A stretch of 9,070 nt of DNA. Origin: Spirochaetaceae bacterium. GTDB lineage: Bacteria; Spirochaetota; Spirochaetia; B11-G9. The DNA lies in contig JAUVLL010000109.1 of the NCBI GenBank assembly GCA_030600745.1, forward strand, positions 1-9,070, read 5' to 3'. Below, piece after piece: positions 5,352 through 9,070 of the stretch. The translations under genes were made by a program, and so were the position numbers. Each line of letters begins with the position of its first letter. Position 1 is the stretch's first letter. The notes beneath the pieces are model-generated. The model was not told where the DNA came from and made no database searches. It was given only the letters and a program-made list of their open reading frames with translations.

Positions 5352-6683
5352 GTGGAGAGTAACGCAGAAAGAAAAGATATTGAGGTAATAAGGGAAGTAT
5401 TCGCCTACATCAACAGGTTTAAAGGGAAGACTTTTGTAATTAAAATTGATAATGATATTATTGATTATGAATATTTCCCTGTTCTCCTGAAAGATATTTC
5501 TATTCTTCATCAGTCCGGAATTAGAATAATCATTGTTCCGGGTGCCAGAAACAGGATTGATGAGGTTTTGACTCAGTATAATATAAAAAGCAGTTTTCAT
5601 AATGGAATACGAATAACCGATTCCAATATGATCTCTTTTGTAAAGATGGCTGCTTTTGATGTTTCCAACAAGGTCATGACGGGGCTTTCGGGTAATAATG
5701 TAAATGCACTGGTTGGAAACTGGGTGAGAGCAAAAACATTAGGTATTGTAGATGGAATTGATCTGATGAATTCCGGGGTAGTAGAAAAAATACAGAAAGA
5801 ACCTCTTGTTAAAGTAATGGAAAATGCATTTATACCCATATTCCCCTGTATTGGCTGGAATTCCAGTGGGAAATCATACAATATATCTTCAGATGAACTT
5901 GCTGTTTCAATCAGTGTTTTGATTGGTGCAGAAAAGCTGTTTTTTATCACTTCAGATTCTGTTTTAAGATCAGATACTTATAAATTTCCTGAAAATTCCA
6001 GTATTGTTCATGAAGGACGAATATCCAGAATGAATATAGATACTGTGGATGAGTTTTTAGAGTTAAATACGGATAAGAAAGCGGAGTTGGAAAAAGTAGA
6101 AAGAGCCATGGATGCTGCACGCAGAGGAGTTCGAAGGGTCCATATTCTTAATGGAAAAAGTAAGGGGGTTCTGCTCGAAGAGATTTTCTCAAATCTCGGT
6201 GTTGGTACAATGATTCATGGTAATGAGTTTGAAAGAATCAGGAAAATGGTACCTTCGGATATACCTGGAGTATTAAGGATTATGGAGCCCTTTGTTAAGG
6301 ATGGGACCCTGTTAATACGCGATAAACAGACTCTTCTTGATCAGATTGATAACTTTGTTATTTACGAAACCGACGGTGTTATACATGGTTGTGCTGCCCT
6401 GACACTCTATCCCGATAGTATAGGAGAGATATCAGCTGTTGCTGTTGATCAGAAATATATTAAACTGGGAATAGGCAGTAAACTGTTAAATTATCTTATA
6501 AAAAGAGCGCTGGAAAATAAATTACTGCGTATTTTCCTGTTAACGGCAAGAACTTCCGATTGGTTTGAGAATATTGGATTTATACAGGGGGCGTGTAGTG
6601 ATCTGCCCAAAGAAAAACAGGAAAATTATAATTATGATCGTAATTCAAATATTCTTATCTATAATTTAGAGGTCAGAATTTGA
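5352..6683 (+). CDS. argA: Amino-acid N-acetyltransferase (N-acetylglutamate synthase)
   Basis: Cytoplasmic enzyme making N-acetyl-L-glutamate from glutamate and acetyl-CoA (EC 2.3.1.1), the first step of arginine synthesis. At 443 aa it has the length of E. coli ArgA and the same two-domain order. The amino-acid-kinase-like domain (~20-285) includes GKTFVIKIDNDII, LHQSGIRIIIVPGARNRID, HNGIRITD, NISSDELAVSISVLIGAEKL and AARRGVRRVHILNG. The GNAT domain (~295-443) includes IRKMVPSDIPGVLRIMEPF, GEISAVAVDQKYI (358-370), KLGIGSKLLNYL, LTARTSDWFENIGF and a YNYDRNSNIL end resembling E. coli ArgA. In the acetyl-CoA loop the usual Q/R-x-x-G-x-G begins with Ile370 instead of Gln/Arg. The start is GTG 5352, with AGGA at 5341-5344 7 nt away; nearby ATGs are out of frame. 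No other arg gene is in the window. Its 3' end overlaps the convergent receiver gene by 18 bp. Confidence 0.92.
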   Translation: MESNAERKDIEVIREVFAYINRFKGKTFVIKIDNDIIDYEYFPVLLKDISILHQSGIRIIIVPGARNRIDEVLTQYNIKSSFHNGIRITDSNMISFVKMAAFDVSNKVMTGLSGNNVNALVGNWVRAKTLGIVDGIDLMNSGVVEKIQKEPLVKVMENAFIPIFPCIGWNSSGKSYNISSDELAVSISVLIGAEKLFFITSDSVLRSDTYKFPENSSIVHEGRISRMNIDTVDEFLELNTDKKAELEKVERAMDAARRGVRRVHILNGKSKGVLLEEIFSNLGVGTMIHGNEFERIRKMVPSDIPGVLRIMEPFVKDGTLLIRDKQTLLDQIDNFVIYETDGVIHGCAALTLYPDSIGEISAVAVDQKYIKLGIGSKLLNYLIKRALENKLLRIFLLTARTSDWFENIGFIQGACSDLPKEKQENYNYDRNSNILIYNLEVRI

Positions 6684-7049
6684 AACGGGAACAAGGGATT
6701 TTACTGTTTTAAGCATATCAAATATTTCAAAGGGCTTGGAAAAAACAGCATCCACCCTGAACCCGTCAGTAAGTTCGGTTATTGAGTCACTATCAGTTGG
6801 CAGTTTCCCGGAGATTACGATTTTTTTGAGGTTTGGATAAGTTGTGTTTATTTCCATTATAAGTTCGATACCGCCTTTTTTCGGCATAACTAAATCTACA
6901 ATAATCAATTCTATACTTTTTTCTTTTAAAAGTTCCGTGGCTTCCATGCCATTTTCAGCCTCAATTACTTTATAACCTGTTCTCATAAGACTTTTTCGTA
7001 TTAGATTTCGAATTATCTTTTCATCATCTACGATCATAACTGTTGGCAT
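6666..7049 (-). CDS. Stand-alone response regulator receiver (CheY-like) protein
   Basis: Single-domain receiver, 127 aa, with no output domain. It would accept a phosphoryl group from a histidine kinase and act by protein contact or as a phosphorelay intermediate. Key residues are all visible: acidic pocket Asp8/Asp9 in MIVDDE, phosphoacceptor Asp52 in LIIVDLVMPKKGG, switch Ser80 in VISGK, and Lys105-Pro106 in VFSKPF. Between beta-4 and beta-5 there is a TDSDSITELTDG stretch typical of receiver variants. Start ATG 7049 has GGAG (7059-7056) 6 nt upstream. No kinase is nearby, so its partner is unknown. It overlaps the argA 3' end by 18 bp on the opposite strand and is divergent from pncA. Confidence 0.92.
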   Translation of the reverse strand: MPTVMIVDDEKIIRNLIRKSLMRTGYKVIEAENGMEATELLKEKSIELIIVDLVMPKKGGIELIMEINTTYPNLKKIVISGKLPTDSDSITELTDGFRVDAVFSKPFEIFDMLKTVKSLVPVSNSDL

Positions 7050-7106
7050 CTGTGTCTCCGGATTAAAGGTGTTCCCAGTAAGATTTTGGTATTACAACGC
7101 TGATAT

Positions 7107-7135
7107 AATATACAGCATTCATATAATTATGTCGA
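7107..7135 (-). promoter_or_regulatory. Sigma-70 promoter of the receiver gene
   Basis: On the minus strand TCGACA (7135-7130), a 17-nt spacer and TATATT (7112-7107) form a good promoter match about 60 nt before the ATG at 7049. It lies in the 154-bp divergent region shared with pncA. Confidence 0.5.
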
Positions 7136-7203
7136 GTAGATATTTTGGCAAAACACACCTAAGATAGCTGGTTACTTTTAATTATTTCCTGTAAACTGTC
7201 CTC

Positions 7204-7842
7204 ATGTATAATTCGGAAAAAAGCGCATTAATCGTTGTTGATCTTCAAGTGGATTTTTGTCAGGGGGGTGCACTTGCAGTTAATGGCGGAGATGAGATTG
7301 TAAGTGGTATCAACTATTTGATATCAAATAGCACAGTATTGTTTAAGAAGATTATTCTTACAGCTGACTGGCATCCGAAAGGCCATATCTCTTTTTCCTC
7401 TTCACATAATCTTGAACCATACACATCTATAGAAGTTGACGGCAGTTCTGCTACTCTTTGGCCTGATCATTGTGTGGAAGGAACTAAAGGATCCTGTTTT
7501 CATACTGATTTGCAGGAAGAGAAGGCTGATTTGATACTAAGAAAGGGGAGAGATGTAAATATAGACTCATATTCTGCTTTCTATGAGAATGACAGAATAA
7601 CTCCGACAGGTCTTGCCGGCTATCTTGAAAATCATGGAATACGTAAAATCTACCTTTGCGGTTTGGCTCTTGACTGGTGTGTTTACTTCAGTGCTATGGA
7701 TTCTAAAAATCATGGCTTCGATACATCTGTTATTGTTGATTTGACAAGGGTTGTAGATCTGCCTGCAGGGTATGCTTTGGAAAAAAAGAAGGAGATGGAG
7801 CAGGCTGGTATAGATTTGATAGAATCATCATCATTGAAATAG
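7204..7842 (+). CDS. pncA: Nicotinamidase
   Basis: Cytoplasmic amidase hydrolysing nicotinamide to nicotinate and ammonia (EC 3.5.1.19), feeding NAD salvage; many family members also act on pyrazinamide. It is 212 aa, the usual length. Catalytic triad: Asp13 (ALIVVDLQVDFC), Lys114 (LRKGRD) and Cys159 (CGLALDWCV). Metal ligands: Asp55, His57 and His61 in TADWHPKGH. Also characteristic are GGALAV near the N-terminus, LWPDHCVEGT (85-94) and DSYSAFYENDR (121-131). The start ATG 7204 gives the normal N-terminus but has no recognisable Shine-Dalgarno (CTGTCCTC precedes it). It is divergent from the receiver gene and followed on the same strand by a gene remnant and a toxin-antitoxin-like pair, probably unrelated in function. 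Confidence 0.94.
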   Translation: MYNSEKSALIVVDLQVDFCQGGALAVNGGDEIVSGINYLISNSTVLFKKIILTADWHPKGHISFSSSHNLEPYTSIEVDGSSATLWPDHCVEGTKGSCFHTDLQEEKADLILRKGRDVNIDSYSAFYENDRITPTGLAGYLENHGIRKIYLCGLALDWCVYFSAMDSKNHGFDTSVIVDLTRVVDLPAGYALEKKKEMEQAGIDLIESSSLK

Positions 7843-7938
7843 GGTGGTGTTTATCATTTGAATGTTCATATAGTCGAGGTTGAAACAGGTGTTGTTCTGG
7901 GTGGTTATGTCAATGATTTCTGGGTTGAGACTGAATAG
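7843..7938 (+). pseudogene. Coding-like remnant (short C-terminal fragment) after pncA
   Basis: Directly after the pncA stop, in the same frame, lie 31 codons ending in TAG. A TTG at 7858 could start them but no Shine-Dalgarno is present. The peptide contains NVHIVEVETGVVLGGY, followed by VNDFWVETE. It reads like a beta-strand/turn segment (xVxDVETGxxLGG) of the kind near the C-terminus of CsgG/LpoB-like spirochaete lipoproteins. That likeness is from memory and is weak. It is best read as the tail of a decayed or truncated gene, perhaps left when the neighbouring toxin module arrived; chance coding is the alternative. Confidence 0.3.
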
Positions 7939-7986
7939 GTATTCCCAGCCCTTGTTTATTACTTTTCCTGAGTGTATTATTTTTGT

Positions 7987-8223
7987 ATGGAATTATGGGT
8001 AAACAGTCTTTCGGCTGAACTGTTTTGGGATGTCTTACAGAAAGAAGTTGATCCTGATCAACATGAACGCTGGCTTATTGAAAGAGTTATGCACCGCGGT
8101 CGTTGGGAGGATTGGCTTCTTCTACGTGCACACTATAGTAAAAATAAACTTATTGATCTTCTACCTCAGTTAAGACTTGATGCCAGGTCTGAGCATTTTC
8201 TAAGACTTTACTGTAGTTTGTGA
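7987..8223 (+). CDS. DUF6922-like small protein, putative antitoxin partner of AbiEii
   Basis: Small acidic/aromatic protein, 78 aa from ATG 7987; a GTG at 7972 would add five residues, and neither start has a clear Shine-Dalgarno. The motif LFWDVLQKEVDPDQHERWLIERVMHRGRWEDWLLL, read across residues ~12-46 (quoted here as separate segments LFWDV, DPDQHERWLIERV and RGRWEDW), resembles the DUF6922 family. Those proteins start with a (L/F)FWD strand-helix and an (I/V)ERV..RG..EDW core. Such genes are often found directly upstream of AbiEii-type nucleotidyltransferases. Its stop codon overlaps the toxin start by one base (TGATG), pointing to translational coupling and a shared function, presumably neutralising or adapting the toxin. 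No HTH of the AbiEi antitoxin type is visible. Confidence 0.7.
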   Translation: MELWVNSLSAELFWDVLQKEVDPDQHERWLIERVMHRGRWEDWLLLRAHYSKNKLIDLLPQLRLDARSEHFLRLYCSL

Positions 8224-8843
8224 TGTTTTTCCCTGAAAGCGTTTCGCCGGAGCTGTTCAAACTGCTTAAAATCATAATGACGAGGAAAGAATTTGATAAT
8301 TTCATTCTTGGTGGTGGTACCTCTTTAGCACTTAGATTCGGACACCGAAAATCAATTGATATCGATCTTTTTAATATAGATTCTTTTGATTCAATACAAA
8401 GTATTGATTATCTCCACAACCTGTTTACTGATCTTGAAGTTGTAAACAGGACTATTGGCAGTGTTTGTGCTGTAGTTCAAAACTGCAAGATGGATATTCT
8501 TCATCATCCTTATCCTTTATTGTATGAGCCGGTCATTGCTGAAGACATCCGCTTTTTATCTCTTCCGGATTTAGCAGCTATGAAAATCAATGCTGTAACA
8601 AACAGGGGATCAAAGAAAGATTTTGTCGATCTTCTTCTTCTCCATGAAAATGGTATTCCCCTGGTTAAGGCACTTGACTATTTCTGTGATAAATACGGCA
8701 ATGCCGGCCGCTTTCTTGCTGTTCGCAGTCTTGCATGGTTCGAAGATGCAGAATCCGAACCTGATCCTGTGTTCCTGAATGGGTGGGTCTGGAAAGATGT
8801 GCGTAAACGTATTGAGTCTCTTGTTGAGGGAATTATACAGTAG
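8223..8843 (+). CDS. AbiEii-type nucleotidyltransferase toxin family protein
   Basis: Cytoplasmic DNA polymerase beta-like nucleotidyltransferase, 206 aa, of the AbiEii/AbiGii family known from phage abortive-infection and toxin-antitoxin systems. Family members transfer nucleotides to RNA (tRNA in MenT-type toxins) and block translation. Visible motifs are GGGTSLALRFGHRKSIDIDLF (residues 30-50; quoted as GGGTS, GHRKS and DIDLF) with the metal-binding pair Asp46/Asp48. Lys121 lies in LAAMKINAV, and the C-terminal catalytic block RGSKKDFVDL (128-137) is present. All four usual AbiEii motifs thus appear intact. I chose ATG 8223, one base inside the upstream stop, over GTG 8220. It forms a two-gene unit with the DUF6922-like gene. 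A weak hairpin (TTCCGG/CCGGAG, 8859-8875) follows without a good T-tract. Confidence 0.88.
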   Translation: MFFPESVSPELFKLLKIIMTRKEFDNFILGGGTSLALRFGHRKSIDIDLFNIDSFDSIQSIDYLHNLFTDLEVVNRTIGSVCAVVQNCKMDILHHPYPLLYEPVIAEDIRFLSLPDLAAMKINAVTNRGSKKDFVDLLLLHENGIPLVKALDYFCDKYGNAGRFLAVRSLAWFEDAESEPDPVFLNGWVWKDVRKRIESLVEGIIQ

Positions 8844-8895
8844 AAGCTGCCTGGAGTATTCCGGAAGTTCCGGAGAATGTTTAAAAAAAGGAATT

Positions 8896-8926
8896 AAAAA
8901 GCTCCCGGGACGCGATGCCCGGGAGC
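8896..8926 (-). terminator. Strong intrinsic terminator of the right-edge minus-strand gene
   Basis: A perfect 9-bp GC-rich stem GCTCCCGGG/CCCGGGAGC (8901-8909 with 8918-8926) with an 8-nt loop. Five T's follow on the minus strand (8900-8896). The T-tract exists only on that side, so it serves the minus-strand gene whose stop codon lies 17 nt upstream. Confidence 0.85.
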
Positions 8927-8943
8927 AGGAAAGTGACAAACTA

Positions 8944-9070
8944 TTAAGGAATGACAGCAACATCCTTTACCGGAGACCCGGAATTATATTGAGTAATTAC
9001 TAAACCTGTAAAAACATCTGCCTGAAAAATATTATTATTATATGGTCCTGAGAAATATATAACATCATCA
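8944..9070 (-). CDS. C-terminal end of an unidentified protein, possibly beta-propeller-like (5' part beyond window)
   Basis: The minus strand is open from the right edge to a TAA at 8946-8944, giving 41 codons. The peptide begins DDVIYFSGPYNNNIFQADVF, continues TGLVITQYNSGSP and ends VKDVAVIP. The pattern IYFSG...NIFQADVFTGLVI resembles a blade of a PQQ- or WD-like beta-propeller, where a strand, a turn and DxxTGxvi recur; this is inference from one possible repeat. Reality of the gene is supported by the strong intrinsic terminator 17 nt after the stop (8926-8896) and by absence of any competing plus-strand gene here. Confidence 0.55.
   Translation of the reverse strand, partial: DDVIYFSGPYNNNIFQADVFTGLVITQYNSGSPVKDVAVIP

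Noticed and set aside
8859..8880. Possible plus-strand terminator after the AbiEii gene (TTCCGG-AAGTT-CCGGAG)
   Set aside because: The stem is only 5-6 bp and the tail ATGTTTAAAA is not T-rich; kept only as a remark.
8779..9003. Plus-strand open frame 8779-9003 and minus-strand frame 8610-8963
   Set aside because: Both overlap the AbiEii gene or the terminator hairpin, and their translations look like no known protein.
1..9070. CRISPR array, tRNA/rRNA, insertion sequence or transposase
   Set aside because: No regularly spaced identical repeats, no cloverleaf or rRNA-like blocks and no transposase-like protein were seen on either strand.

Overview
The window is AT-rich, gene-dense bacterial DNA that reads like a spirochaete (Spirochaetota), most likely a free-living or environmental lineage. 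The main clue is that two exported proteins share a signal-peptide end of the type LFA-GG-(G/K)KE, which is very common in spirochaete periplasmic proteins. The BMP-family binding protein and the thioredoxin type also fit. This is inference from protein style; the window holds no rRNA or other phylogenetic marker.

Layout, left to right. (1) Positions 1-2350, minus strand: a BMP-family (purine nucleoside-type) ABC importer, with the substrate-binding protein gene first, then an intrinsic terminator/attenuator, then the double-NBD ATPase, which runs off the left edge. The permeases would be expected beyond position 1. A good sigma-70 promoter (TTGCCA-17-TAATAT) precedes the operon. (2) Positions 2470-4597, plus strand: a small VOC/glyoxalase-fold protein, a periplasmic parvulin-type peptidyl-prolyl isomerase and a cytoplasmic thioredoxin with a WCQPC active site. 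The thioredoxin has its own promoter and a leader of degenerate ~20-bp repeats ending in a hairpin over its Shine-Dalgarno. (3) Positions 4608-5174, minus: a TetR-family repressor, convergent with trx and divergent from argA, with a palindrome in the divergent region. (4) Positions 5352-6683, plus: argA, a full-length N-acetylglutamate synthase (kinase-like plus GNAT domains). Its 3' end overlaps by 18 bp a convergent stand-alone CheY-like receiver protein (6666-7049, minus). (5) Positions 7204-7842, plus: pncA, nicotinamidase, with all catalytic and metal residues visible. (6) Positions 7843-8843, plus: a short coding-like remnant, then a two-gene module made of a DUF6922-like small protein and an AbiEii-type nucleotidyltransferase toxin, overlapping by one base (ATGA). 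(7) The right edge carries the last 41 codons of a minus-strand gene and its strong intrinsic terminator.

Functionally this is mostly housekeeping: purine/nucleoside uptake (inferred), NAD salvage, the first step of arginine synthesis, and thiol and protein-folding homeostasis. One accessory element, the AbiEii toxin-antitoxin/defence pair, sits beside a gene remnant. The best candidates for undescribed biology are the repeat-built leader of the thioredoxin gene and the AbiEii/DUF6922 pair. No wholly novel multi-gene system is evident.
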